Assembly: GCF_004363775.1 (NCBI RefSeq)
Contig: NZ_SNZE01000008.1
Location: 45,282-109,281 of the forward strand
Direction: 5' to 3'
Source of the DNA: Hydromonas duriensis
Lineage (GTDB): Bacteria; Pseudomonadota; Gammaproteobacteria; Burkholderiales; Burkholderiaceae
DNA length: 64,000 nucleotides
Shown here: piece after piece, positions 29,511 through 39,123 of the stretch
How the letters are laid out: every line of letters starts with the position of its first letter
Position numbering within the stretch: the first letter of the stretch is position 1
Translations under genes and position numbers: made by a program
Notes under the pieces: generated by a model
The model's database searches: none
What the model was told of the DNA's origin: nothing
Seen by the model: only the letters and a program-made list of their open reading frames with translations

Positions 29511-29921
29511 TCATTTTTGTGTCTCATTTGCTTGTATTTCAGCCACCACAAACGCGCACACCATATCGCTTTCATCGGTCATCGAAACATGAAAGGATAG
29601 TCTTCTTTCAGCGCACCATGAGAGTAACGGCTCGGACAACTTGACCATCGGTTTACCCGATGGCGCATTCACAAACTGCACTATCCCCCAACTCATTGGA
29701 CTGCGTAAACCCAATCCAATCGCCTTAGAAAAAGCTTCTTTAGCCGCGAATCGAGTCGCTAGAAATAGCAAGCCTCGATTTTCGTTGCGCTGGTAGCGCG
29801 ATTGAAAAATTTTGAATTCATCTTCGCCCAAAATCCGTCGTGCGAACCGCTCACCACGCGCCAAAAATGCAGCATGAATGCGCTCAACCTTTAGTAAATC
29901 AGTGCCAACGCCGTAAATCAC
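29511..29921 (-). CDS. acpS: Holo-ACP synthase
   Basis: AcpS transfers 4'-phosphopantetheine from CoA to acyl carrier protein. The 136-residue protein has the metal-binding [12 protein letters not shown] at the N terminus and [16 protein letters not shown]. The start is a GTG whose last two bases form the pdxJ stop (GTGA overlap), which indicates coupled translation. Confidence 0.95.
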   Translation of the reverse strand: MIYGVGTDLLKVERIHAAFLARGERFARRILGEDEFKIFQSRYQRNENRGLLFLATRFAAKEAFSKAIGLGLRSPMSWGIVQFVNAPSGKPMVKLSEPLLSWCAERRLSFHVSMTDESDMVCAFVVAEIQANETQK

Positions 29922-30682
29922 GACTGGCCTCGCAAAGCCGTTAATCGAGCTTGATGCATGATGGCTTTCATATCGCGTACCGCTTTTTCGAAACCATCAA
30001 ACACGGCTCGCGCAACAATCGCATGACCTATGTTCAATTCGTCAATCACCGTAATCGCAGCAACCGCCTGCACGTTCTCATAATGCAATCCATGCCCTGC
30101 GTGAATGCGTAAACCTAAGCGCTTGCCTTCATAAGCCGCAATGCGAATGCGCTCCAACTCCTGCGACAGAGCCTCAGGGGTTGGCGCATCGGCATAACAG
30201 CCTGTGTGCAATTCAACCACGGGCGCACCAACATCGGCTGCTGCACGCATGGCTTCAATGGTCGGGTCGACAAACAAAGAAACCTGCTGTACGCCCGCTG
30301 CGGTGAGGCGTTGTATCGCTGCTTGTACGGCATCGAAATGTGTCGCCACATCTAAACCGCCCTCAGTCGTCACCTCTTCACGCTTTTCAGGGACAAGGCA
30401 GACATCACGCGGCGCAATGCGGCAAGCGTGAGCAATCATTTCCTCTGTAATGGCTGACTCAAGGTTCATGTAAGTGTGCAACTCGCGAGCTTTAAAGGCT
30501 TGAGCCAACACTGCCACATCATCATCTTGAATATGACGACGATCCTCCCGCAAATGTACGGTAATCAAATCAGCCCCCGCCGCTTCAGCAAGTTGAGCGG
30601 CGTGCAGCGGTGATGGGTAAATCGTGCGACGGGCTTGACGCACCGTGGCCACATGGTCAATATTTATGCCTAGACGTATCAT
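29918..30682 (-). CDS. pdxJ: Pyridoxine 5'-phosphate synthase
   Basis: PdxJ closes the pyridoxine ring from 1-deoxy-D-xylulose 5-phosphate and 3-amino-2-oxopropyl phosphate in vitamin B6 synthesis. The 254-residue TIM barrel shows [31 protein letters not shown] and [17 protein letters not shown] overlap with recO upstream and GTGA overlap with acpS downstream show a tight operon. Confidence 0.97.
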   Translation of the reverse strand: MIRLGINIDHVATVRQARRTIYPSPLHAAQLAEAAGADLITVHLREDRRHIQDDDVAVLAQAFKARELHTYMNLESAITEEMIAHACRIAPRDVCLVPEKREEVTTEGGLDVATHFDAVQAAIQRLTAAGVQQVSLFVDPTIEAMRAAADVGAPVVELHTGCYADAPTPEALSQELERIRIAAYEGKRLGLRIHAGHGLHYENVQAVAAITVIDELNIGHAIVARAVFDGFEKAVRDMKAIMHQARLTALRGQS

Positions 30683-31446
30683 AATAAAGTGAGTTTGTTT
30701 AAATTAATCAGAAGTTGGCGTGTATTCAACGGTTGTGCGCCGATATGCCTGTGCAGAAAAAAACGCAGCACCCGTTTCGATTCCAAAGCTGTTTGAGTAG
30801 CATGATATTGATTGTGCTGCATGTCAATTAAAGTTTGTCCATGTACCCAAACGCGGTCTTGCGGCATTGAAGTTTCGCGCCACAACAACCACTCATGCCC
30901 ATCATCATTCAAAACATAGCATGCATCGGCTTGAATATCGCCAGATGCCATGTGCAAGGGCACGCCGTAGCCCAACTCGCGCAGCAAAGCCGATTCAAAT
31001 CCACGCAACGCCGCGGCATGCTCATTTGCTGGACTTAGACTCAAATCCGCCAAGCTGTGTTGATAGGCATCAAATAAACTCGAATGCGGATCATCTAAGG
31101 CTAAAGCGCGTCGCATCCACTCATTCATATAAAACCCAGCCATTAACGCCGCGCCTTGCAACATGGGAATACCACCGACCCACTCCAAATCGAGTAAAGT
31201 TTTGACTTGCGCCTTGCCCGTATAGGCCAAGGACAAGGTTTGGAACGTTTGAAATAAGCTCGCACGCCATTGAGTATATGGCCGTTTCGCACCTTTTGCC
31301 AACACACTGATGCGACCGTGATGTCGGGTGAACACATCAAGCAGCAAGCTGGTCTCAGAATAGGGTTGGCTGTGCAAAATATACGCTGGCTCGTGCAGCA
31401 CCTTTGAAGCAGCGCGCATGCTGCTCTCGCGCTTAAGCACGGGCAT
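30679..31446 (-). CDS. recO: DNA repair protein RecO
   Basis: RecO loads RecA on SSB-coated DNA with RecF/RecR. I place the start at 31446 (255 residues) because AAAGG lies seven bases upstream and the length fits the family; the frame stays open upstream to an ATG at 31497, which has no visible ribosome-binding site. The protein has an N-terminal OB fold ([26 protein letters not shown]) and a helical C-terminal domain with [15 protein letters not shown]. Confidence 0.93.
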   Translation of the reverse strand: MPVLKRESSMRAASKVLHEPAYILHSQPYSETSLLLDVFTRHHGRISVLAKGAKRPYTQWRASLFQTFQTLSLAYTGKAQVKTLLDLEWVGGIPMLQGAALMAGFYMNEWMRRALALDDPHSSLFDAYQHSLADLSLSPANEHAAALRGFESALLRELGYGVPLHMASGDIQADACYVLNDDGHEWLLWRETSMPQDRVWVHGQTLIDMQHNQYHATQTALESKRVLRFFLHRHIGAQPLNTRQLLINLNKLTLL

Positions 31447-31542
31447 CTCAACACCTTTACGGCGCTCAAGTTTAGCAATAGGAATTTTGACGGCCATTTT
31501 TAATATTGATGTGAACAAGCAAATCAATGCACTTATTCGGGG

Positions 31543-32460
31543 CTACTCGTAACCCAGTTTTCTCAAGCTGGATTCAGAATCAGCCCAGCCTTGACGTACT
31601 TTAATCCACACTTCTAAAAACACTTTACAACCAAATAAGCGTTCCATGTCGGCACGCGACTCAGAAGCAATGCGTTTTAAACGTTCGCCATCCTTGCCAA
31701 TTAACATGCCCTTATGTGCTTCGCGCTCAACCAAAATCGCGGCGGCGATGCGATACAATTTGCCCTCTTCTTGAAACAGCTCTATCTCAACCGTACAGCC
31801 ATAAGGCACTTCATCACCAGACAAGCGAAACACTTTTTCTCTAATGATTTCTGTAGCTAAAAATCGAGTCGGGCGATCCGTGATGTCATCTTCATCAAAA
31901 AACGGTGGATTTTCAGGTAAATATGGCTTAATTTGATTGAGCAAAACATCGGTCTGAATGCCATTTTTTGCACTCACAGGAATGATTTGTGCAAAATCAA
32001 AGCGAGTGCTGAGTTTTTGCACAAATGGCAACAAATCATTTTTACGCTCCAAGGCATCTACCTTATTAACCACCAAAATCACGGGCGTTTCACGAGGTAA
32101 AATATTCAAAACAGCCTCATCTTGCGATGTGAATTTCATGGCTTCAATCACCCAAACGACCACATCAACTTCGCCCAAAGCCTGCGAAACATTGCGGTTT
32201 AATACACGATTAAGCGCACCACCATGTTTGGTTTGGAACCCAGGCGTATCAACAAAAATATACTGAGTATCCCCTTCAGTGAGCACGCCATTGATACGAT
32301 GGCGCGTGGTTTGTGCTTTTTTGGAGGTGATGGACACTTTTTGGCCAATCAGTTTGTTCATTAACGTCGATTTACCAACGTTTGGGCGACCAATAATGGC
32401 CACAAAACCCGTGTGAAAACTGTGTGGTGTGTCAGGTGAATCAATAAGTTGTTCGGTCAT
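31543..32460 (-). CDS. era: GTPase Era
   Basis: Era is an essential GTPase that binds the 3' end of 16S rRNA and helps small-subunit maturation. The 305-residue product starting at 32460 shows G1 GRPNVGKST, the switch region TTRHRINGV, DTPG, NKVD and SAKNG, and a C-terminal KH domain (FLATEIIREK... and AHKGMLIGKDGERLKRI). The chosen ATG lacks a clear ribosome-binding site. A 210-bp gap separates it from rnc, where close spacing is usual. Confidence 0.95.
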   Translation of the reverse strand: MTEQLIDSPDTPHSFHTGFVAIIGRPNVGKSTLMNKLIGQKVSITSKKAQTTRHRINGVLTEGDTQYIFVDTPGFQTKHGGALNRVLNRNVSQALGEVDVVVWVIEAMKFTSQDEAVLNILPRETPVILVVNKVDALERKNDLLPFVQKLSTRFDFAQIIPVSAKNGIQTDVLLNQIKPYLPENPPFFDEDDITDRPTRFLATEIIREKVFRLSGDEVPYGCTVEIELFQEEGKLYRIAAAILVEREAHKGMLIGKDGERLKRIASESRADMERLFGCKVFLEVWIKVRQGWADSESSLRKLGYE

Positions 32461-32577
32461 TTTTATAGATAAGGAAAGTAAACCCAATATGCGGATTTTG
32501 AGTTTAAAAATTTTATTAAGGTGCTTACTAGACAAGTCTTAACAAAAAACAAAATAAAATCAATTGATTAGAATACG

Positions 32578-32604
32578 TCATGATGTGACAATTTTACATC
32601 ATGA
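32578..32604 (-). promoter_or_regulatory. 27-bp inverted repeat in the rnc-era gap
   Basis: TCATGATGT (32578-32586) and ACATCATGA (32596-32604) are a perfect 9-bp inverted repeat around nine bases. A second palindrome, ATCAATTGAT, lies at 32559-32568. In RNA the first could be a stem-loop cut by RNase III; in DNA either could be an operator for era. Confidence 0.4.
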
Positions 32605-32670
32605 ATAATATTTTTGTTTAATTCAAAACGCTCAAATCATTGATGCAAAAAACATGATTGAATGACAGAA

Positions 32671-33381
32671 TCAGTTGCGTTTTTTAATACTCGACTGCTG
32701 CGAATGCTCCAAAACATCCATCGCCAAGCGAGCGGCTTGTTGCTCAGCCAAGCGGCGCGTACTGCCCTCTCCTTGCGTGCGCACCTGCAAGGCTTCAATA
32801 AAACAAGACACAGTAAAAACCTGCTCATGAGCCGCACCTTGAATCTCGATGATGTCGTATTTAGGCACAGGTAATTTTTGCCCTTGCAATCGCTCTTGCA
32901 ACTGGGTTTTGGCATCTTTTCCTGCACTGCTTGGGTCGATGTTTTTTAGCAAAGGCGCATATAAACGAGCGACGACAGATTGCGCCACATCAAAACCCGC
33001 TTCAAGAAAAATAGCACCAATCATCGCTTCGACAGCATCCGCCAAAATGGATGGGCGATTCAGCCCACCACTTTTCATTTCGCCTTCGCCGAGCAATAAG
33101 TACTTAGACACGGACAAATCTTGGGCGATTAAAACCAAAGTATCTTGCTTCACCAAGTGGGCGCGAATGCGAGACAGCTCGCCCTCTTTGATGTCTTTAA
33201 ACTGGTCATATAAACAACGGGCAATTGAACAGTTGAGCACACCGTCCCCAAGAAACTCAAGCCGTTCATAGTGATTTTGAGCATAACTACGGTGCGTCAA
33301 AGCTTGACGCAACAATTTAACATCGGTAAATAAATAACCGAGCTGATGCTGTAAAGAAAGAAGAGGATTCTGTTGGGTCAT
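32671..33381 (-). CDS. rnc: Ribonuclease III
   Basis: RNase III cuts double-stranded RNA in rRNA precursors and some mRNAs. The 236-residue protein has the signature ERLEFLGDGVLN near residue 40, the second acidic site DAVEAMIGAIF, and a C-terminal double-stranded-RNA-binding domain (from about residue 158, DAKTQLQERLQ). It follows lepB after three bases. Confidence 0.96.
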   Translation of the reverse strand: MTQQNPLLSLQHQLGYLFTDVKLLRQALTHRSYAQNHYERLEFLGDGVLNCSIARCLYDQFKDIKEGELSRIRAHLVKQDTLVLIAQDLSVSKYLLLGEGEMKSGGLNRPSILADAVEAMIGAIFLEAGFDVAQSVVARLYAPLLKNIDPSSAGKDAKTQLQERLQGQKLPVPKYDIIEIQGAAHEQVFTVSCFIEALQVRTQGEGSTRRLAEQQAARLAMDVLEHSQQSSIKKRN

Positions 33382-33384
33382 ATT

Positions 33385-34260
33385 TTATTTAACAGATGTT
33401 CCAATACGCGAAAAATCATTAAAGTTCATCCACACAAAATACGCGCGTCCGACCAAATTCTCATCGGGCACAAATCCCCAATAACGCGAGTCGTCACTGT
33501 AATCACGGTTATCACCCATCATAAAATAATGTCCTTTGGGCACTGTACACGTAAAGCCTGTTTCATTATATTTGCAAGCTTGTTTGGCTTCTAAACGCAC
33601 GCCTTGAGGAATGTAGGTCGGATGCCGCTCTTCGGTCCAAATGGCATGAGATTGACCATTGTCTGCCAACATCTCATCGCTCTGATAAACCGTATTCAAT
33701 GGAATATCTTTGGCATAAGTCCCAGGTTTTAAATTTGAAATATTCGTCGATTTTTGTTCAATGACTTTACCGTTAATGGTCAATTGCTTATTCTCGTACA
33801 CCACGGTGTCACCAGGCAAGCCCACAACACGTTTGATAAAATCGGTTTTGGGGTCAAGTGGGTAATGGAAGACCACCACATCGCCACGATTGGGATGCCC
33901 CACAGGCACAACCACTTGATTGGTGATGGGCATGCGCAAGCCGTATGCGAATTTATTAACCAATAAAAAGTCGCCTTCAAGCAAGGTCGGCACCATCGAG
34001 CTGGATGGAATGCGAAATGGCTCAGTGACAAATGAACGTAAAACGAATACCAACGCAACCACACCAAACAGACCTGCGGTGTATTCCAACCACACAGGAC
34101 GTGCTAGAGCTTCTTGCACTGCGTCATCGTAGCCACCTTGCATTTGCGCTTTGATGGCTTGCGCCTTTTTTACACGTTTGGGTTTAAAAACAGCCATATC
34201 CAACACCCAAAAAAAGCCCGTAACAAGAAACAACATGACCAACAGAATACTAAACCACAT
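33385..34260 (-). CDS. lepB: Signal peptidase I
   Basis: LepB removes Sec and Tat signal peptides at the outer face of the inner membrane. The 291-residue protein has two N-terminal transmembrane segments, the catalytic Ser in RIPSSSMVPTLL, the general-base Lys in DFIKRVVGLPGD and the GDNRDYSDDSRYWGFV box. Confidence 0.96.
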   Translation of the reverse strand: MWFSILLVMLFLVTGFFWVLDMAVFKPKRVKKAQAIKAQMQGGYDDAVQEALARPVWLEYTAGLFGVVALVFVLRSFVTEPFRIPSSSMVPTLLEGDFLLVNKFAYGLRMPITNQVVVPVGHPNRGDVVVFHYPLDPKTDFIKRVVGLPGDTVVYENKQLTINGKVIEQKSTNISNLKPGTYAKDIPLNTVYQSDEMLADNGQSHAIWTEERHPTYIPQGVRLEAKQACKYNETGFTCTVPKGHYFMMGDNRDYSDDSRYWGFVPDENLVGRAYFVWMNFNDFSRIGTSVK

Positions 34261-34356
34261 ACCTTGCCTTCCTTTTATAGAGTTGCCTCAAGAATTTCCC
34301 TCAGCACTCATGATTCATTTTGAACAAACGTTTTGTTTTTATTTGCTCAATTAATA

Positions 34357-36168
34357 TTAGTCATCCACTCGCAAAATCGCCAAAAAGGCCTCTTGCGGCA
34401 CTTCAACGGAGCCCACTTGTTTCATGCGTTTTTTACCCGCCTTTTGTTTTTCAAGCAATTTTTTCTTACGGGTAATGTCACCACCATAACATTTAGCCAA
34501 GACGTTTTTGCGCAAGGCTTTCACGTTTTCTCGAGCAATGATGTTTGAACCAATAGATGCTTGAATCGCCACATCGTACATCTGCCGCGGAATCAGCTCG
34601 CGCATTTTCGCCGCCACCATACGGCCTCGCGGTGCAGCATTGCTGCGGTGGACGATAATCGCTAAGGCATCGACTTTTTCACCGTTAATAAGCATATCAA
34701 CTTTAACCACGTCTGCGGCACGGTATTCTTTAAACTCATAGTCCATCGACGCATAACCGCGCGAGGTCGATTTGAGTTTATCAAAGAAATCCATCACCAC
34801 TTCTGCCATTGGAATTTCGTAAGTCAAGCGCACTTGGCGGCTATGATAAGTCATATTGGTTTGTACACCGCGTTTTTGTGTACACAATGTAATCACGGAG
34901 CCAACGTACTCTTGGGGCATAAATAAATTCACGGTCACAATGGGTTCGCGAATTTCTTCAATGCGCGACGGGTCAGGCATTTTGGATGGATTTTCCATTT
35001 GCACAATGCTGCCATCGCGCATGAGAATTTCGTATACGACTGAAGGTGCAGTCGTGATTAAATCCATATTAAATTCGCGCTCTAAGCGTTCCTGCACAAT
35101 CTCCATGTGCAACAAGCCCAAAAAGCCGCAACGAAACCCAAAACCCAAGGCTTGTGACACTTCAGGTTCATAATGCAACGATGCATCATTCAGCTTAAGT
35201 TTTTCCAATGACTCCCGTAAAGCATCGTATTCACTGGACTCAACAGGATATAGCCCCGCAAAGACCTGCGGTTTGATTTCTTTAAAACCTGGTAAGGGCG
35301 CAGCCGCAGCGGTTTTATTGGTGGTCTGGACGTGGGTTATGGTGTCCCCCACTTTAGCCGCATGCAATTCTTTTAAGCCTGTGATGATGAAGCCCACCTG
35401 CCCAGCCGATAACTGCGGCAAGTTTTTCGATTTCGGCGTGAACACACCGAGATGCTCAACCCCGTGCTGCGCGCCCGTTGCCATCATCTGAATTTTGTCA
35501 CGGGTTTTCAAAGTGCCATTCATCACGCGTACAAGCATGACCACACCCACGTAATTATCAAACCATGAGTCAATAATCAAGGCTTGCAAAGGTGCTTCTG
35601 GGTCACCTTCTGGCGGGGGAATACGAGCAATCATGCGCTCAATAACCTCTCGCACGCCTAAACCAGTTTTCGCAGAACACAGCACAGCATCCGAGGCCTC
35701 GATACCAATCACGTCTTCAATTTCAGCAATCGCATTGGCGGGTTCAGCGGCGGGCAAATCAATTTTATTTAGAACGGGTACAACTTCAACGCCCAAATCT
35801 AAGGCAGTGTAGCAATTCGCCACCGTTTGTGCTTCAACACCTTGAGAGGCATCAACCACCAACAACGCCCCCTCACAAGCCGACAACGAACGAGAAACCT
35901 CATACGAAAAATCGACGTGACCTGGCGTGTCAATCAAATTCAAATTATAAATTTCACCATTATCCGCTTTATACTCCAAAGCAGCCGTCTGTGCCTTAAT
36001 GGTAATCCCTCGCTCACGTTCAATATCCATAGAATCAAGGACTTGCGACTCCATCTCGCGGTCTGACAACCCCCCGCACATATGAATAATGCGGTCAGCT
36101 AAAGTCGATTTGCCATGGTCAATGTGAGCGATGATAGAAAAATTACGGATGTTCTTCATGTAAGCCAT
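34357..36168 (-). CDS. lepA: Elongation factor 4 (LepA)
   Basis: LepA is a ribosome-associated GTPase related to EF-G. The 603-residue product has the G1 motif [29 protein letters not shown], the EF-G-like domains and the specific C-terminal domain with [16 protein letters not shown]. It heads the lepA-lepB-rnc operon; 96 bases separate it from lepB. Confidence 0.97.
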   Translation of the reverse strand: MAYMKNIRNFSIIAHIDHGKSTLADRIIHMCGGLSDREMESQVLDSMDIERERGITIKAQTAALEYKADNGEIYNLNLIDTPGHVDFSYEVSRSLSACEGALLVVDASQGVEAQTVANCYTALDLGVEVVPVLNKIDLPAAEPANAIAEIEDVIGIEASDAVLCSAKTGLGVREVIERMIARIPPPEGDPEAPLQALIIDSWFDNYVGVVMLVRVMNGTLKTRDKIQMMATGAQHGVEHLGVFTPKSKNLPQLSAGQVGFIITGLKELHAAKVGDTITHVQTTNKTAAAAPLPGFKEIKPQVFAGLYPVESSEYDALRESLEKLKLNDASLHYEPEVSQALGFGFRCGFLGLLHMEIVQERLEREFNMDLITTAPSVVYEILMRDGSIVQMENPSKMPDPSRIEEIREPIVTVNLFMPQEYVGSVITLCTQKRGVQTNMTYHSRQVRLTYEIPMAEVVMDFFDKLKSTSRGYASMDYEFKEYRAADVVKVDMLINGEKVDALAIIVHRSNAAPRGRMVAAKMRELIPRQMYDVAIQASIGSNIIARENVKALRKNVLAKCYGGDITRKKKLLEKQKAGKKRMKQVGSVEVPQEAFLAILRVDD

Positions 36169-36477
36169 TTCTGTATTTCTAAACTAAGCGCGCTTTTCAG
36201 CAAAACGAGCATTTTACTTGATGTGCCGCAAAAAAAGTAAAAACCTAGTCGCTTTAACCATAAGTTCTCAAATAAACCAGCGCATCCCAAACATATACGT
36301 AAAACCCACAAAAACATTCCGCACACACCCCTAAAGTTCGTCTATAATCATAAACTGGTTTTTATTTGCTTTCCTTAATCTTAGCCAAGCATACTGGGTT
36401 GCAACAGCACCGATAAAAAACCTCATCTGTGAACAAACACAAGTAGACATTAATATTGCCTAGATTTTTTTAATTGG
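36169..36477. other. 309-bp divergent intergenic region between lepA and the M23 peptidase
   Basis: No gene is seen. It must hold the promoters for both flanking genes. A TATAAT box on the plus strand (36343-36348) is the best candidate for the peptidase gene, though the -35 region is poor. A TAAAAT box on the minus strand in the lepA-proximal part may serve lepA. Confidence 0.5.
36343..36348 (+). promoter_or_regulatory. Candidate -10 box for the M23 peptidase-bactofilin unit
   Basis: A perfect TATAAT hexamer lies about 130 bases before the gene, without a convincing -35 hexamer at 16-18 bases. Confidence 0.35.
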
Positions 36478-37386
36478 ATGATTGAAACCCAGAGCTTGCC
36501 ATTGAAAACTCAAATGAAAAAAACAAAATACGCCACCATCATGGTCGTCAGCGACGAACAGCGGACAGAGACTTTTCGAGTCAACACATGGCTGTTGCGT
36601 CACTCCAAACAAGCACTGCTGACTTTAGCTGCTATTTGTATAGGCCTGTTGGTTGGTTTGGTCGCTCTAACAACCTTGCATCTAAAAACAGCATCAAACA
36701 ATCAAGAATTACAAGGCAAGGTTAAGGCTTTAGAAGATCACAATTCGGTTGAAGCGGCTGCGAAAATCAACGAACTGAAAAAGACGGAAAAAACCATTCT
36801 GCAGTTGCAAGAGTATTTGAATGAGCGTGGAGCAAACAACCCTACCCCCAAAACACAAGAAAACTCAGCCACTGACCCTCAACCGCTTGGTGGCGCATAC
36901 CACCCCATTGCAGGTGAAATACCATTTACCAGCCGTTACAACCAAAATGCAATAAGCCTATTAGAAAAAATTCGTAACACGCCCATCGGTGTTCCTCATG
37001 ATGGCTACCTGACTTCTCGTTTTGGCAGTCGAGCCAATCCTTTTTCAAACCAAGGGGAAGAGTTTCATCCTGGTTTGGATTTTAAAGCCCCATACGGCGA
37101 CCCCATTCATGCAACCGCCGACGGCAAAGTGGTTTTTGCTGGCGTCATGAACGGCTATGGCAACGTGGTGCGAATTGCCCACTCTTCTGGCTACGAAACG
37201 CTATTCGCACATATGTCAGTGATTCGCGTCACGCTTGGACAAAGCATCAAGGCTGGTGATACTGTCGGCGAAGTGGGCAGCACAGGTCGCTCAACTGGGC
37301 CTCATTTGCACTATGAGGTGCGCTTAAACAACCAACCTTTAGACCCCGAACAATTTTTAACCATCAACACTGCTCAGAACAATTGA
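36478..37386 (+). CDS. M23-family (LytM) peptidoglycan endopeptidase, membrane-anchored
   Basis: This 302-residue protein has a short cytoplasmic N terminus, one transmembrane helix (about residues 45-67), a coiled-coil segment (about 74-115), a linker and a C-terminal LytM domain with zinc ligands His197 and Asp201 (HPGLDFKAP) and His278, with His276, in GPHLHYE. All active-site residues are present, so it should be an active cross-link endopeptidase in the periplasm. ATG at 36514 (MKKTKYATI) is an alternative start; neither has a good ribosome-binding site. The bactofilin gene follows 75 bases later, a frequent pairing in which the filament positions the hydrolase. Confidence 0.9.
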   Translation: MIETQSLPLKTQMKKTKYATIMVVSDEQRTETFRVNTWLLRHSKQALLTLAAICIGLLVGLVALTTLHLKTASNNQELQGKVKALEDHNSVEAAAKINELKKTEKTILQLQEYLNERGANNPTPKTQENSATDPQPLGGAYHPIAGEIPFTSRYNQNAISLLEKIRNTPIGVPHDGYLTSRFGSRANPFSNQGEEFHPGLDFKAPYGDPIHATADGKVVFAGVMNGYGNVVRIAHSSGYETLFAHMSVIRVTLGQSIKAGDTVGEVGSTGRSTGPHLHYEVRLNNQPLDPEQFLTINTAQNN

Positions 37387-37461
37387 TAAACTGCTCAATC
37401 CAGCTTATTTCAATGTAGAATTCTTTTTTTATTACAACTTATAACAACATCGAGGCCACAC

Positions 37462-37851
37462 ATGTTCAGTAAAAAAGATGTTCAAGAAAACACAAGCCGC
37501 ACGTACACGACTGTCATTGGCGAGGACTGCACCATCAACGGGCATGTCGACACCAAGGCGTACATTAAAATCGATGGTCAAATTTTAGGCAATCTATCCG
37601 CGAACGGCGGCGTGGTTTTAGGAGAGAAAGGCTATATAAAAGGCGACATCAACAGCAATGAAGTCACCGTATATGGCCGAGTAGATGGACATGTTCACGC
37701 CAACAGCCTACAGTTGAAAAACAGCAGCACCATTGTTGGCAACATCGAAACAAAAACATTGCAAATCGACCCTGGTGCTGTATATCAAGGCAATGTCACC
37801 ATGCACGTAAAAACAGACAACCCAACTGAACCCGTTAATTCTAATTCTTAA
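37462..37851 (+). CDS. Bactofilin (polymer-forming cytoskeletal protein)
   Basis: This 129-residue protein is a bactofilin (DUF583): a central beta-helix built of short repeats (VIGEDCTINGHVDTKAYIKIDGQILGNL and so on, about residues 15-115) with short tails. Bactofilins polymerise without nucleotide and recruit wall enzymes to chosen sites. The start is six bases after GAGG. It is encoded directly after the M23 peptidase and is followed by a terminator hairpin. Confidence 0.93.
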   Translation: MFSKKDVQENTSRTYTTVIGEDCTINGHVDTKAYIKIDGQILGNLSANGGVVLGEKGYIKGDINSNEVTVYGRVDGHVHANSLQLKNSSTIVGNIETKTLQIDPGAVYQGNVTMHVKTDNPTEPVNSNS

Positions 37852-37891
37852 AATAGTTAATCATTTAATTACGAATGATTGACTTTCTCCC

Positions 37892-37925
37892 AGACAACCA
37901 AGCTTTGCTTGGTTGTCTTGTTCTC
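37892..37925 (+). terminator. Terminator after the bactofilin gene
   Basis: A perfect 12-bp stem (AGACAACCAAGC 37892-37903 / GCTTGGTTGTCT 37907-37918, loop TTT) is followed by a weak T-rich stretch. Confidence 0.7.
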
Positions 37926-37944
37926 AAGCCGACTGATACCCGCG

Positions 37945-37973
37945 TTGTCAGCCAACCGCTTCTAACGTATAAT
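37945..37973 (+). promoter_or_regulatory. Predicted sigma-70 promoter for the zinc ribbon-DUF502-aspS operon
   Basis: TTGTCA (37945-37950) and TATAAT (37968-37973) are separated by exactly 17 bases. Transcription would start about 45 bases before the zinc ribbon gene. Confidence 0.75.
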
Positions 37974-38026
37974 GGTCGTTTAATTTTGTCACCATCTAAA
38001 TTAAATCAAAATTTAACGAGGTCGTC

Positions 38027-38350
38027 ATGCCGATTTATGCTTATCATTGCTCACACTGTGGGCACGCCAAAGACGTATTGCAAAAAATGAGCGATGCGCC
38101 ATTGACCACATGCCCTAACTGTGGTCAAGACTCTTTTAGCAAACAAATCACCGCAGCGGGATTTCAACTTAAAGGCTCTGGTTGGTATGTCACCGATTTT
38201 CGCGGCGGCTCGTCAACTGCAGGAAACTCAACCAGCAGCAGCGTGGGCGGCGAAACAGCCGTAAGCAATTCAAGCGGTACAACCTCGGTTTCGGATAGTA
38301 CCGCAAGCCCTACTCCAGCCGCTTGCGCAACGGGATGCGGCTGTCACTAA
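38027..38350 (+). CDS. FmdB-family zinc ribbon protein
   Basis: This 107-residue protein starts MPIYAYHCSHCG, typical of the FmdB family of putative regulators, with a CxxC-x17-CxxC zinc ribbon (Cys8, Cys11, Cys29, Cys32). The middle is Ser/Thr/Gly-rich, and the tail ends CATGCGCH, a second Cys-rich cluster that may bind metal. GAGG lies five bases before the start. Its position before the DUF502 and aspS genes is common in betaproteobacteria. The molecular function is not established. Confidence 0.9.
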   Translation: MPIYAYHCSHCGHAKDVLQKMSDAPLTTCPNCGQDSFSKQITAAGFQLKGSGWYVTDFRGGSSTAGNSTSSSVGGETAVSNSSGTTSVSDSTASPTPAACATGCGCH

Positions 38351-38375
38351 TTTGTTTCAATTTTTAAAGTTAACC

Positions 38376-39071
38376 ATGCGCGAACATTTTACCAGTGCCA
38401 AAATTCGTAACTACCTCGTGACAGGGGTGTTTATTTGGGTGCCCATCCTCATCACTTTTGGAGTGATTAACTGGGGGATGCGTTTCTTAACCGACATCTT
38501 CGAAAGTGTAGTTGATATCGTTGCACGCGTTTTACCCGAGCTTTGGCAAGCACCTGTTTTGGCAATTAAAGATATTCCATTTCTTGGCGTCATCTTGGTG
38601 GTCTCTTTACTGTTCTTTACAGGTTTGATGGCGGCTAATTTTTTTGGCCAATGGTTTTTACGCGTGATGAACTCATTTTTTTCACGCATTCCTATCGTTA
38701 AAAACATTTATGGTAGCGTCAAGCAGGTTTCAGACACTTTGTTTTCAAGCAACGGACAGGCCTTTCGCCAAGCCTTATTGGTGCAGTATCCACGTGAAGG
38801 CTCTTGGACTGTTGCATTCCAAACAGGTACGCCAAGTGGTGACGTCGCCTCAAAGCTCCCCAACGACTGCATTAGCGTGTATGTTCCCACCACTCCAAAC
38901 CCAACTTCAGGCTTTTTTCTTATCATGAAAAAAGAGGATGTCATGTCATTGGATATGAGTGTCGATGAGGCGTTGAAGTATATTATTTCAATGGGTGTGG
39001 TTTCACCCGAAGAGCAAAAAAATCTGGCATCGACCAGCAACACGCTCGAACAAAAAGAACCATCGGTTTAA
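38376..39071 (+). CDS. DUF502 family membrane protein
   Basis: This 231-residue protein has two N-terminal transmembrane segments (YLVTGVFIWVPILITFGVINW and a second around ILVVSLLFFTGLMAANFFG) and a soluble C-terminal domain with SRIPIVKNIYGSVKQVSDT and VPTTPNPTSGFFL, the hallmarks of DUF502. The ATG at 38376 is preferred over a TTG eight codons upstream. It lies between the zinc ribbon gene and aspS. Function unknown. Confidence 0.9.
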   Translation: MREHFTSAKIRNYLVTGVFIWVPILITFGVINWGMRFLTDIFESVVDIVARVLPELWQAPVLAIKDIPFLGVILVVSLLFFTGLMAANFFGQWFLRVMNSFFSRIPIVKNIYGSVKQVSDTLFSSNGQAFRQALLVQYPREGSWTVAFQTGTPSGDVASKLPNDCISVYVPTTPNPTSGFFLIMKKEDVMSLDMSVDEALKYIISMGVVSPEEQKNLASTSNTLEQKEPSV

Positions 39072-39123
39072 TACATTACTATTTTTATCATATAGATTAA
39101 CTTGATTTTAGAAAGAAACAATC

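Noticed and set aside
36169..36477. Possible small RNA or tRNA in the lepA-M23 gap
   Set aside because: No cloverleaf, terminator hairpin or conserved RNA motif was seen.
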